From positions 63,083,083 to 63,147,082 of the forward strand of contig OZ022341.1 of assembly GCA_963989245.1 (NCBI GenBank): 64,000 nt of DNA, in the 5' to 3' direction. Origin of the DNA: Nansenia antarctica (taxonomy: Eukaryota; Chordata; Actinopteri; Argentiniformes; Microstomatidae). This document shows, piece after piece, positions 51,601 to 61,670 of the stretch. Each line of letters opens with the position of its first letter. The first letter of the stretch is position 1. A program made the position numbers and the translations under genes. Below the pieces are notes generated by a model that saw nothing but the letters and a program-made list of their open reading frames with translations, was not told where the DNA came from and did not search any database.

Positions 51601-52404
51601 AGAATGTTTAATGATCTGCGTATGACCTACAATTTACCAGGGTTCTCATTTTTTCTTTACCTGCAACTTAGATCTTCCATGCGTGCATATGGTGTTCCCT
51701 GGGGACAATCTCTATATACCCATGAGCTTCACACGATGTTAGATGTGGGAGTACAGACAAGGGGTTTAGTCTCTAAATTATACACTAATTTACTAGAAGC
51801 TTCCTGTAAACCTCTTGCTGTTCACCAGGTATGGGAGAGAGACCTTGATTTTTCTGATGGGGATATTGATTGGATGACTGTTTGGGACAATCTGGATATC
51901 ACATCTAAAAATCCTAATCATAAGCTTATTCACTTTAACTTCTTACACAGGTTATACCTCACTCCGAGAAGACGCCACCTCATGAAAATCATACCCTCCT
52001 CAATTTGTGATCTGTGTTCACTCGGTCATGTGGGCTCCTTTTTACACATGTACTGGGAATGTCCTGGGGTGGCGGCATTTTGGAAACTAATATCTTCCAC
52101 TTTATCTAATCTATTGGGGATCCATATACCTTGTTGTCCGAGATTATTGATCTTGAATGATACTTCATCGTTAGATCTGTCAGCTTCCATGTTTCGTGTT
52201 TTATTTGCTGGTCTTACCGCAGCCAAAAAGATGTTAGCATTACGATGGAATCCTCCACATACTCTTACGCGTAAACAATGGCTGCTGTCTTTCCTGGACA
52301 TACTATACATGGAACAATCTATAGCCAGAATACATGGAGCTAAAGAAAGGACAATTCAAACATGGACCTCTGCAATACATAGGATAAAAGAGTTGATGGA
52401 GTGA
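48626..52404 (+). pseudogene. L1-like ORF2: endonuclease and reverse transcriptase, two lesions
   Basis: From ATG 48626 the apurinic endonuclease shows ASWNVNGLNGPIKRA, VQESHL, SVYAPNPF, GGDMNATLDPALDR, YSRIDYIFISP and LSDHC. A TGA at 49343 interrupts the frame right after it. The reverse transcriptase follows (GKSPGWDGIPPEFYLTFWD, ALSILNADVKIYAKV). An extra GT at about 50280 shifts the frame. It continues with VLSLDAEKAFDRLEWDYLW, RQGCPLSPILFCLSLEP and catalytic FADDILLYM (50728-50754). The C-terminus has a zinc-knuckle-like CDLCSLGHVGSFLHMYWEC and ends at 52404. Apart from these two changes all domains look normal. Confidence 0.92.
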
Positions 52405-52683
52405 CTGTGTTGTATGTGAAGTTAACCGGTAATTGTTGTATTATTATAATTGTATGATATACCAAATATAGTGTAATGAAGAACTATGGGGGGGGGGGGG
52501 TGGTGGAAGGGATGTTATCGCCATGGGGGGGGGGGGGGGTTACTCATGTGTTTATAGTGTGGGAGGGGCGGGGGGTTAAGATAAGGGGGGGGGGAAATCA
52601 GGGCAGACACTTATTTTGTTTGGTGTATTAATGTGAGTTTTTCATGTGTACTGTTTTGCAATAAATAATTGATTACAAAAAAA
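52405..52683 (+). other. L1 3' UTR with poly-G tracts
   Basis: Runs of 11, 13 and 9 G occur at about 52489-52500, 52525-52537 and 52586-52594, with smaller ones between. AATAAA lies at about 52661, just before the A-run. G-rich 3' UTRs able to form quadruplexes are known from mammalian L1. Confidence 0.8.
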
Positions 52684-52699
52684 AAGAATATCCCTGTAT
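52684..52699. repeat. target-site duplication of the L1-like LINE, right copy
   Basis: Exact copy of 47157-47172, after which the Tc1 transposase sequence resumes. Confidence 0.95.
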
Positions 52700-53937
52700 T
52701 AAGCACCATCCATCTTTCCCTCGACTCGGACCAGTTTCCCAGTCCCTGTTGCTGAAAAACAGCCCCACAGCATGATGCTGCCACCACCATGTCTCACTGT
52801 GGGGATGGTGTTCTTGGGGTGATGGGATGTGTTGGGTGTGCGCCAGACATAGCGTTTTCCTTGATGGCCAAAAAGTTCAATTTTTGTCTCATCTGACCAG
52901 AGCACTTTCCTCCATACATTTTGGGAGTCTCTGACATGCCTTTTTGCAAACTCAAAACATGCCTTCTTATTTTTTAGCGGAAAGTAATGGCTTTCTTCTG
53001 GCCACTCTTCCATAAAGCCCAGCTCTATGGAGTGTACGGCTAATTGTGGTCCTATGGACAGATACTCCAGTCTCTGCTGTGGAACTCTGCAGCTCCTCCA
53101 GGGTTACCCTTGGTCTCTGTGCTGCCTCTCTGATTAATGCCCCCCTTGCCCCGTCCGTGAGTTTTGGTGGGCGGCCCTCCCTTGGCAGGTTTGTTGTGGT
53201 GCCATGTTCTTTCCATTTGATTATGATGGATTTGATGGTGCTCCTGGGGATCATCAAAGATTTGGATATTTTTTTATAACCCAACCCTGACATGTACTTC
53301 TCAACAACTTTGTCCCGGACTTGTTTGGAGAGTTCCTTGGTCTTCATGGCAGTGTTTGGGTGGTGCCTCTTGCTTAGGTATTGCAGCCTCTGGGGCCTTT
53401 CAGAAAATGTGTGTATATACTGACAGATCATGTGACACTTAGATTGCACACAGGTAGACTTCATTTCACTATATGTGATTTCTGAAGGTAATTGTTTGCA
53501 CCAGAACTTTTTAGGGGCTTCATAACAAAGGGGGTGAATACATATGCACATGCCAATTTTCAGTTCTTTATTTTTTTAAAATCTTTTTTAATATATATTT
53601 TTTTCATTTAATTTCAAAACTAAGACTATTTTGTGCAGATTCATCAAATACAATTCTGATTAAAAAAACATTTAAATTACAGGTTATAATGTAACAAAAT
53701 AGGTAAAAAGCCAAGGGGGATGAATACTTTTGCAAGGCACTGTATATAAATAACAAGCATCAAAAAGGTAACATCAAAGAGAGCAGAAGGGAGGATAATA
53801 TGAACTGACGTAGAGGATGGGGAGGAGTTGGCCGTAGCAAGCAAGTTCATTGTTTGTGTGGGTGGATTTGGCTAAGGGGTGTAGGATATTACACGTGTAA
53901 TGATTGTGTATTATCATTCCAAACTATTCCAAACCGT

Positions 53938-53962
53938 GGGTGTGTGTGTGTGTGTGTGTGGG
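53938..53962. repeat. TG microsatellite
   Basis: A GTGT run of about 24 bases. Confidence 0.9.
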
Positions 53963-53999
53963 TGGATAGGTTGGTGGTGTGTGAGGCTATAGTATATTT

Positions 54000-54591
54000 T
54001 CCCAAAGCCAGGTCGCAAACCACAGTGCTGAGGGATCCAACACTGCTGAGGAAAGGCAGGTGGAGGATACAGGAGGGCCTTCGGTGGACACCAATGCCTC
54101 TGAGGGGGGCACCGCTGAAGACACACACAGAACACAAAGCAACCCCGACAGCCAGGGGCAAAGCCGGAGAACAGAGAGGAGAGAACCTGGAAGGAGGCAG
54201 CTGGTCAAATGGCCAAAGGCAAACAAGGTTGCAGTCTGGCAGAAGCTGGACAAGGACCTCAGTCTCATCCTGGATCATTCACTGCGTGGCCAGGTGGAAA
54301 CCAAGCTGAACTGCATTGGAGACATCATGTATGATGAATGCAGAGGCAGATTTGGAGTGATGGCTGAAAAGCGGAGATCAGGCCCAATGCAGAAGGGAGA
54401 GAGTGAGCAGTTGGTGAAGAGGTGGCGTCAACTCCGAAAGCAGTGGAGGAAGGCAAGTAGAGAGGAGAAGGAGGGCCTGAAGCCACTGTGGGAGGAGGTG
54501 AAGGTAAACCTTGCCAGCCTGCAAAGGGCGGAGCGCATTCGCAAACGCGGAAGGAGAAAGAGAGGAGTAAACTTCTTCAAAAATCCCTTCA
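54000..54591 (+). pseudogene. R2-like LINE, N-terminal part (copy B)
   Basis: The frame encodes a basic region of a non-LTR retrotransposon protein: RQLVKWPKANKVAVWQKL, then YDECRGRFGVMAEKR, QLRKQWRKASREEKEGLK and RIRKRGRRKRGVNFFKNPF. It is cut at 54591 by an LTR-like insertion and continues in the same frame at 55050. It belongs to the family of copy A (11655-13110), as the reverse transcriptase parts overlap in motif. Confidence 0.8.
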
Positions 54592-55044
54592 TGTTACGGT
54601 CAGATAAGGAACCCAAGCGCAGACACAGACCAGAGACAGATGTGGGAAAATAAAGTATAATTTATTTACGGACTGAGGCAGAGAATGGTCGTAAGGCAAG
54701 CAGGGGGGGGGGCAGGCAGGAGAAGTAGTCGGCAGGCAGGCAGGGGTCTAGGCAGGGGGAGTAGTCGGAAGGCAGGCAGGGGTCTAGGCAGGGGGAGTAG
54801 TAGACTGACTGAACAGAATTCTAGTAAGGCTGGATGCGTGACTAACAGTGGAACTGAAGCTACGATCTGGCAGTGAAGTGAAGGCTGGAACGGGTCTTTA
54901 TGCAGGGCTAACGATGTGGTAATTGTGAACAGCCGGACAAACGCACACCTGAAACCACTCCTGCCAATTAAAGGGAGAGAGAGAGGGAGAGAGGGAAAGA
55001 GAGAGAGAGGCACTGCCCACTACCTAGAGGTAGAGGGCGTGACA
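54592..55044. mobile_element. LTR-like insertion, 453 bp, with 5-bp target duplication
   Basis: The insert starts TGTTACGG and ends GGCGTGACA (TG...CA type). It is flanked by CTTCA at 54587-54591 and 55045-55049. An AATAAAGTATAATTTATT region near 54650 could hold a poly(A) signal. Inside are 21-23 bp GGCAGGCAGG repeats and a GAGA run at 54973-55008. It may be a solo LTR or a small LTR-derived element. Confidence 0.8.
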
Positions 55045-55049
55045 CTTCA

Positions 55050-55665
55050 AGCATGCGAGACAGCTGCTAGAGGACAAGAGAAGCGGGAAGCTGGAGATTT
55101 CTAGACCGGAGCTAGAGAATCACTTCAGGGAGCAATACAGTGACCCAGCAAAGTCAACTCCGCTGGGATCCCCTGGATATGTTCCCCGCCCAGCTCCCCC
55201 AGCTTTCCTGTTTAATGCTGCTCTCCCCAAACTCAGTGAAGTAGCAGACGTGGTCCGGAAGGCAAGAGCAGCCTCAGCCCCAGGCCCCAACGGGATACCA
55301 TACAAGCTGTACAAGTACTGCCCAGGAGTCCTGAGACACCTGTGGAACCTGTTGAGAGTGGCTTGGAAGAACCAAGTCATCCCTTCAGAGTGGCAAAGAG
55401 CTGTCACAGTTTTCATCCCGAAGGAGCAGAACTCCACTACCATCAGCCAGTTTAGGAGTATAGCTCTCCTCAATGTTGAAGGGAAGATCTTCTTTTCCAT
55501 CTTGGCTAAGAGGTTGACCAGCTACCTCACAAGTAACGGGTACATCGACACCAGCTGCCAGAAGGCGGGTGTGCCAGGCTTCCCAGGGTGTGTGGATGGG
55601 AGCAGATCCAAAGGGCGAAAAGAGAGAGAGGTGACCTGCATGTCGTGTGGCTGGACAACCTGGTC
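55050..55665 (+). pseudogene. R2-like LINE reverse transcriptase, 5' half (copy B)
   Basis: The frame continues with HFREQYSDPAKSTPLGSP, GYVPRPAPPAFLF, KARAASAPGPNGIPYKLY, SEWQRAVTVFIPKEQN, FRSIALLNVEGKIFFSIL and YIDTSCQKAGVPGFPG. A shift near 55590 moves reading to another frame (WEQIQRAKRERGDLHVVWLD), which ends at the first catalytic Asp. The palm with MDD and the endonuclease are missing. Confidence 0.82.
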
Positions 55666-55677
55666 TCACACGGCAGA

Positions 55678-55715
55678 CGTCAGAATTCGACTTTGTCCAA
55701 CGTCGAATTCTGACG
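55678..55715. repeat. 14-bp perfect hairpin
   Basis: CGTCAGAATTCGAC (55678-55691) and GTCGAATTCTGACG (55702-55715) are exact complements around a 10-base loop. It lies right where the R2-like LINE breaks off. Confidence 0.85.
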
Positions 55716-55975
55716 GCATATACAGTTATAAACGTGGGCAGACGACGTGAGATTGGGGTAGCTCGTTCTGAAAGCGCAGGGGTGCGCCTGTTATGTGCGC
55801 CTGTCGGGGCTTCTCTCGGGATTATTCCATTTTGAATTGCACTTGCATTAATTAGTTATTCCAATTGCACTTGCATTAATTAGTTAGGCCACATTTTGAG
55901 ATACAACCAACGGAGAACAGATTTTAATAACAACAGCAGAAACAATTGTCATCTTCACTGTTATATTCGCTGTCA

Positions 55976-57015
55976 ATAGGCCTAACTAGGCTATTTTACA
56001 ACCCGACGTTAGTGTCGTTGCCGATCAATGATCGACGTCGTTATATGGAGAACATTTATGAAATAGCTAATGAATGTGTGTCCTTTCAGTCTGCCTCCAT
56101 CCATGTGGATGAACCACCCGACCCAAAGGCCTGAGGTGTTGTAGGAGGCATGAATATGATTTAGGGGGTATTTAGTATAACAGGCTAATGGGTTTATTGT
56201 GAGTTTACTTTGATTGTTTGTTTATTGCCTTGATCACCGTATTGAGAAGTCATATGGTTATGGGGGGTGATATTGCAAGGTAATTTAAGCACCTGCGCAC
56301 CTTGCATGGCGGTAGTGGAGAGAGAGGGGAGCGATGTATTTTTGTTGACCGCATTATACGCATATTCTATACGCATAGTTTGTTATTTTTCTGGTTTTGA
56401 TCGCTTAGGGATTATTTTTGTACGTCGCCGAGTTTGATTGTTCTATTCAATAAATGCTCTAAAACGTACTTTTCTGCTTGCGTCTCTCAGCGACTTTTTA
56501 CTTTTGGCTCTATCTATCTATCTCGCTACATATAACCCTAACCCATATCCTGTCATATAAAAGTACCTTATTGAATCTCCAGGTAATGTATTTCTGACAT
56601 CCATCACTTTTGCTGTCGTTAAGATACTTTATTTTTCTATTTTGGTAGTCTGTCCAATGTGACACTTGCCCTCCTCCTCCAGCCCTAGTTTTGGATGTAG
56701 CTTGCTGTTCATTATTTTCATGATAAAACGTCATAACATCCTCATATACACCATACAGGCTAAATACTGATTAACAGTAGGCTACTTTGGCAAATGCCCA
56801 TTGAACAGATTTATTTATTATCCTATCTTAAGAAAACTAATGTAACACTCTCATCTGGGGATATACACCGCAAATCAAATGAAGAACTACAGATGACAGG
56901 GAGATGACATATGACTGCTCTGATGAATCCACCCCTATTTCATTAATTTTCTCTATATAACGACGTCGATCATTGATCGGCAACGACACTATATAACAGT
57001 TTGCCTAACTGGCCA
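55976..57015. mobile_element. putative transposon bounded by 42-bp inverted repeats
   Basis: The arm at 56010-56051 (TAGTGTCGTTGCCGATCAAT then GATCGACGTCG) is repeated as complement at 56950-56991 with one difference. Similarity continues outward weakly (GGCCTAACTAGGC against GCCTAACTGGCC). The inside has no long frame, one AATAAATGCTC at about 56450, and a TATC run at 56513. It could be a non-autonomous element. Confidence 0.55.
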
Positions 57016-58186
57016 TCGGATTTGGGCTCCTAATATCTAAAAAGCACTACGGTTTTCTTATTTTATCGGATTAAAGTAGCAAAGACCAGAAATTTCCATC
57101 ATGACCTTAATACATTTGATTCTGAGCAAAAAACACTGGGAAAAACGGGAAAAAGGCAAGGGTACACAAGACTGTGTACATAATTATTTTAAGAAAGAAG
57201 GAACTACCCATCCCATAAAGCATTGCGAATGATGCCTTTCCAGATCAACCATGATTTCCCCTTGCGATTATTTTCATTAAATGAATGAGAAACGTCCAGT
57301 ATTTGACATTATATGTTTATTATCAGTGACAAAAATTGTACTAGGATACAATCTTGAAGTAGGCTATCATCTGTTGTTTTTCTGCATGACCTGTATCCTC
57401 CTTGCCCATGCTCCCAGGTATCCGTGCCTCCACCAACTTCTACACTAGATGTCTGGTGATGACATCACCTGTCTACAGGTACAGAGCATTCCCCATTTAC
57501 CCTAATACTAAGGCTATTTTATCTCATCTTGACTAGTCGTAGGATATGCCCCGTTTTTTTTGCTCACGTTTCACCTCCATCAGGGGTCGTCCGGTGCTCT
57601 TCTGTATCCCTGGTCAATCACCTTGCTATTCAATTACTACCATTTTTTATTTTTTGTGGAATAATCCAGTTTTTTATTTAATAGTTTAGTTTTCATACAA
57701 TATACACTTCTGTAGCTGCTGCTGAGAATGAGATATTGCATGACATACATATCTCCCAGTGCTCTGGACCCAGTCTCACCTTTACACTATCTTATGCTGT
57801 TTTGGGGAAAAACATGCAGTTTTTATGTATGCAGTACAAATGTGTTATTTTGTGTATTTGATTATTTTTGCATAGTGCACATTAAATAAATTGCATATAA
57901 TAGTTTGCAATATCTGCTTTTGTTCTTTTCTCTATAGTACTGTACATTTGTCCTTTCCGGTGTTGGTAGATTGCAGTATTACTGACAAATGAAGCCAGTT
58001 AGTGATACAGGCCTGGAGCCTTAATTTAAAAAGTTTAGGCAGAGAATTCTACAGGGGAAGACCTGGTGCCATGACACGAGGCACGGGGAGTTTTAGCCTG
58101 TTCTCCCTGCGTTCGCAAGGGTTTCCCCCATAAGAACCTCACAGAGAAAAAACACACATGAACAGGTTGCCGATGCTGACTTTGTC
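57016..58186. other. non-coding stretch, no gene recognised
   Basis: AT-rich sequence without long frames or known repeat ends. Confidence 0.5.
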
Positions 58187-58200
58187 TTTATTTCAAGGAG

Positions 58201-58428
58201 CTAATCCAACACCTCACATTCATCATCACTCATGTCTGGGGAGCTGTCATTCTCCTCCTCTTCCTCCTCTACTTCAAGAAGGGAGGAATCAAGGGGGTTG
58301 AAACAGTAAGTGTGACTGTAGGTTTTGAAAACCTCCGACTGCTGGTAACAAGTGGCGTGCAGTGTCCTCCTCAAGCTGCACAGCAGTCCTCCATACCCTA
58401 GAGCTGTGTGGTCTGGTGGAATATCTGC
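58201..58428 (-). CDS. putative terminal exon of an unidentified gene
   Basis: On the minus strand a possible acceptor (TTTCGTGCAG) precedes an open frame of about 75 codons: PPDHTALGYGGLLCSLRRTL, then QQSEVFKTYSHTYCFNPLDS, an acidic run of six Glu, and DDECEVLD before TAG at 58203-58201. AATAAA follows 8 bases after the stop (58192-58187). The acidic tail and close poly(A) signal suggest a real last exon, either of a host gene or of a transposon gene. I do not recognise it. Confidence 0.4.
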   Translation of the reverse strand, partial: ADIPPDHTALGYGGLLCSLRRTLHATCYQQSEVFKTYSHTYCFNPLDSSLLEVEEEEEENDSSPDMSDDECEVLD

Positions 58429-58664
58429 ACGAAATTTGTTTTTTTAAAGGAAAAAACTGTCATCATGACTACTAGAAATGACAACTCAGAAGGACTTTCA
58501 ACCAAAACAAGGGCTATCACTTTATATGTCTCACCTCTAGGAGGCAGTTTGGCTTATCAGGCTACACCACCATACATTCATTGCGAATTTGCGCTTGTTA
58601 GTCATCATCAGTGGTGGATAAGAAGTGTGTGTGTGGATAAAGAGTAACTAACTCTATAGGCTGG

Positions 58665-59560
58665 ACCAGGGGTAGGCAACCTTTTTTATATGAAGTGCCA
58701 TTTTTAAATTTTCTTGTTAGTCAGTGTGCCAACCACAATATCAACATTAATTATGACTCGACATCAAACCAAACCAAACAGACCAACAGATCTGCAATTT
58801 TATTCCACAACATGAACAACAGTTTTCAGCAAAGAGCTATGTATGCAAAGCCATGTATGCTAAATAAACAGGCCTAACAGTCAACTAACTGAAACTTGAA
58901 CAAAATTACCAACATAACATCTAAGACAACTAAAACGTTGTGATGCGTAGCACAACTTTAAGCAAATTGGTGCGCTCAATTTCTAACAAAGTTGCTAACT
59001 GCGCTCCCTGTGGTTATCATTTTAATAAGTAGGCCTAACTGGATGGTGATTATACAAGGGTCTTACTTGTATGAATTATAATTTATATTTATATAATTAT
59101 TTGGTTGTTACTTACATTTTATTCTTTTATTCCAACCACAACAACATTTTTTTTTTTTGTTAGCAAAGAGCTATGTATGCAAAGCCATGTAAACAGTCCT
59201 AACAATCAATGTGATCCCTGGCCCTGTTTTCCTTTGCTCAACTCCATTATCTGGGGGTGGTACTTGGTCACTTTAAGTAACAGACAAGCTTCAGAGTTGT
59301 CAGACGGCTGCGTGAGAGGCTCAGCACGCTCTTCATGTGTGAGAATATCTGCTCACACAGTGTGTCAGTGCAGATCGCTTAACTATGAAGTTAACAACCT
59401 TCACCACTGTAGCCATAACCTCATTAAGATCAGACTTTGACATCTTTGCACATAGGTTTTCTTGGTGTATGATGCAGTGGAGTTTCATAATGGGGTGACC
59501 AACTCGTTCCTCAATTGATGCAACCGCTCCCCTCTGGACGAACCCCCCAAAACTAATATA
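58665..59560 (-). pseudogene. hAT element remnant (GTF2IRD2/Charlie-like)
   Basis: CAGGGGTAGGCAACCTTTTT at about 58667 is a hAT-type end. Reading the minus strand, a transposase segment at about 59500-59380 (IMKLHCIIHQENLCAKMS, VMATVVKVVNFIV) and the C-terminal dimerisation start at about 59360-59270 (TDTLCEQIFSHMKSVLS, SRSRLTTLK) are seen in different frames. GTF2IRD2-type hAT proteins have these blocks in this order, with a longer stretch between. The other end was not found. Confidence 0.6.
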
Positions 59561-59816
59561 AAAATCCACGTTTATCAAAAACACGTATAGGTGTGGACAG
59601 GGCCTGACAGCAGCCGTTTCGGTAAAGCTGTGCGTAAAGTACTAACTTTTGGCGAATTTTTGAGGATTTTACGGACACATGCACCACAATCAAGTAAAAT
59701 AAACAACCAAATGTATTTTTGTCGACGTTTTATTGTCACTAATATGAAAGAAAACATGTTTAGGAGGCAAAAGAGCACCTCATCTCAAAATCGAACGGAA
59801 AAAGGGAAATTTGCAG

Positions 59817-60159
59817 AGGGAGCCAGACTGTCGGTGGGGGATGGATGACGGGCTGATTACGGACAGGTGTCAGTGATGACGGGCTGATTACGGACAGGTG
59901 TCAGTGATCAGACTCGTTATCCTGCTGGTCTATTTAACCTGTGTGTGTTTGTTTCCCCGGGAGAGTGAAGGAGACGGGGAAAACCTGCTGAGGTGTTGGA
60001 GAGAGACAGAGAGAACGAGAGAGAGCTGTACTTGTTCTTTATTCTTTATTATTTAGAAAAGACTCGCTCAGCACGTCAGTGACGTTGCTGAGCCGTGCTG
60101 TACGCCAATAAAAACATATTTACAGCCGTTCCTCTGTACCTAGAGACTCTTACAACAAC
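59817..60159. mobile_element. possible LTR fragment, related to 27690-27900
   Basis: It shares an ordered set of words with 27690-27900. A 34-bp unit (GATGACGGGCTGATTACGGA) is doubled. CAATAAAAACAT at about 60109 and the end CTCTTACAACA would fit a 3' LTR end. The start is unclear. Confidence 0.4.
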
Positions 60160-60528
60160 TGAGTTGATTCAGTGAAGAAGTCCAATGCCAGTTGAGCATC
60201 ATTGAACGTATAGTAACATGACATCAATTCTACTTCTGAGTAAAACCTGCCAAGAAAGATTGCTCATTAAAATGTTTGAGATTTCTTCTCAAGACCACAT
60301 GAGATTTGTTATTTTCTAAGCGAATGCTTCTGATACCTACCTGGTTCAAATACGAAATAAACCTAATTCAAATACTCCACAGGCTACAATTTTGTCAAAT
60401 GTATTGCTGAAAATCAGATCAATCAATCAATCAACACTTTGAGCTGTCCTTGAAATCAGGCCTAGTGGGTCTCAACTAACAATTGAGGTTCGGTTTAGGT
60501 TCCCACGAACATCTGAGATTGAATTAAA

Positions 60529-60774
60529 CTAATTTAAGTTAAAATCACCAGTTATAATAAGCTCATCGCCTGTATATTGGGCAAGTAGATCCCCAAGTGC
60601 TTCAACAGAATCCTTTCCAGCAGATGGAGAACAAACAAGATTGCCTGATAAGGCAATATCAGTGTCAGATATACTGATTCTTTTGAGCCACGATTCACTC
60701 GAAAAACAATAATATCTGGGTCGGTTTGTAGTACAAATATTTAAACCTGATCTAACTTTTGATCTAAATGTCAC
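60529..60774 (-). pseudogene. LINE endonuclease fragment
   Basis: The frame contains SESWLKRISISDTDIALSG and ends GDELIITGDFNLN. These match TWL...ISD.DI and the GDFN catalytic motif of CR1/L2-type LINE endonucleases. Both sides are lost. Confidence 0.6.
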
Positions 60775-61036
60775 GAGACCAAACGGGACCTAATAATAGG
60801 ATGGGAAGTTCGCAGGCATGTTGATTAGACAGCTGAAGTGGGTTAGCTGATGAGCGAACTAGTCATGGGATTGGCTGTTGTACCCTTAAAAAAAAACTGG
60901 GTTTAGGTGAGAGTGAGAGGAGAGACAGGGGGAAAGGATTACGTGTGTTGATGTGAATGGACTGTTGCTGATGTTCTCTTGGTGTGAACTGTGAGTGTGA
61001 GTGAGCGGCTAGTATAAGTGCCATACTAATAACCAG

Positions 61037-61076
61037 TGTTACGACCCCATGTGTTCTAGTGGATACGGGGTGTAAC
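61037..61076. repeat. short inverted repeat
   Basis: TGTTACGACCCC and GGGGTGTAACA are near-complements 17 bases apart. They may be a fold-back end of a mobile element. Confidence 0.45.
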
Positions 61077-61670
61077 AATTAAATAAAACCGGGGGGACAA
61101 GAATCAGAGGAGAAGGGAAATAAAATAAACAAGATTTATTGTACAAAGGTAACACAAACAGGTTTCCGTGAAACTCTTAACTGAAAACGACTCTATAAAA
61201 AGGAGAGTGAATGAATCTACACTATTAAGAATAAATAATAAAGTAAATTAACAGGCCTAGTGACAATCTAATCTAAGTAACCAATCAAATACAACTAAGA
61301 CTAAACGACTATGAACCTAAGATTAATAAACACAAAGTACAAAACTAGGATACAAAACTACAGCTGTAACTAACAAAAGAAACCAACACAAAACAACTAT
61401 AAAGTTGTTGTCTGGCCCACTGGCACCAACTGAGTGTCTCTCCCAGGCTTTTATCCTCCCTCCACCCTTGATTGAGGATTGAGTAGTGATGGCGAGATGA
61501 AGCTTCATGAACTGTTGAAGCTTTTCATCCAATTGCGTCACACATGGGCCGAAGCTTCGTGTTGCTTCATTTGCTCTACTGCGCCATCAAGTGGACAATA
61601 AATGTATAGCAGGCAGAGTGATAATGACACCGTGGCTTTGGTGTGTGAAAGTAGTAGATTGGTATCATAC

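Larger units (their letters stand above)
47173..52683 (+). mobile_element. full-length L1-like LINE, 5.5 kb
   Basis: It has a 147-base 5' UTR starting GGAGAGTCACGTGACC, ORF1, a 0.5-kb spacer, ORF2, a G-rich 3' UTR, and a short A-run after GCAATAAATAATTGATTAC. It lies within the Tc1 transposase and is flanked by a perfect 16-bp duplication. Only one nonsense codon and one 2-base insertion were seen in ORF2, so it inserted recently. Confidence 0.95.
46602..53742 (-). pseudogene. Tc1/mariner element 2, split by an L1-like LINE
   Basis: Ends CAGTGCCTTGCAAAAGTATT and the complement of the same word at 53715-53742 are flanked by TA on both sides (46600-46601 and 53743-53744). The transposase starts at about 53353 (MKTKELSKQVRDKVVEKYM). 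It has a paired-like helix-turn-helix (GYKKISKSLMIPRSTIKSII) and an HTH part 2 (THHTTIS-like, SVHRTTISRTLHRAGLYG). The three catalytic acids are in LWSDETKIELF, FQQDNDPKHTAK and NPIENLWSDLK (DD34E type). A frameshift at about 52975 and the LINE at 47173-52683 disrupt it. Without the LINE the element is about 1.6 kb, the normal Tc1 size. Confidence 0.93.

Noticed and set aside
53889..54278. Minus-strand frames of about 90-130 codons
   Set aside because: They are shadows of the R2-like LINE frame on the plus strand.
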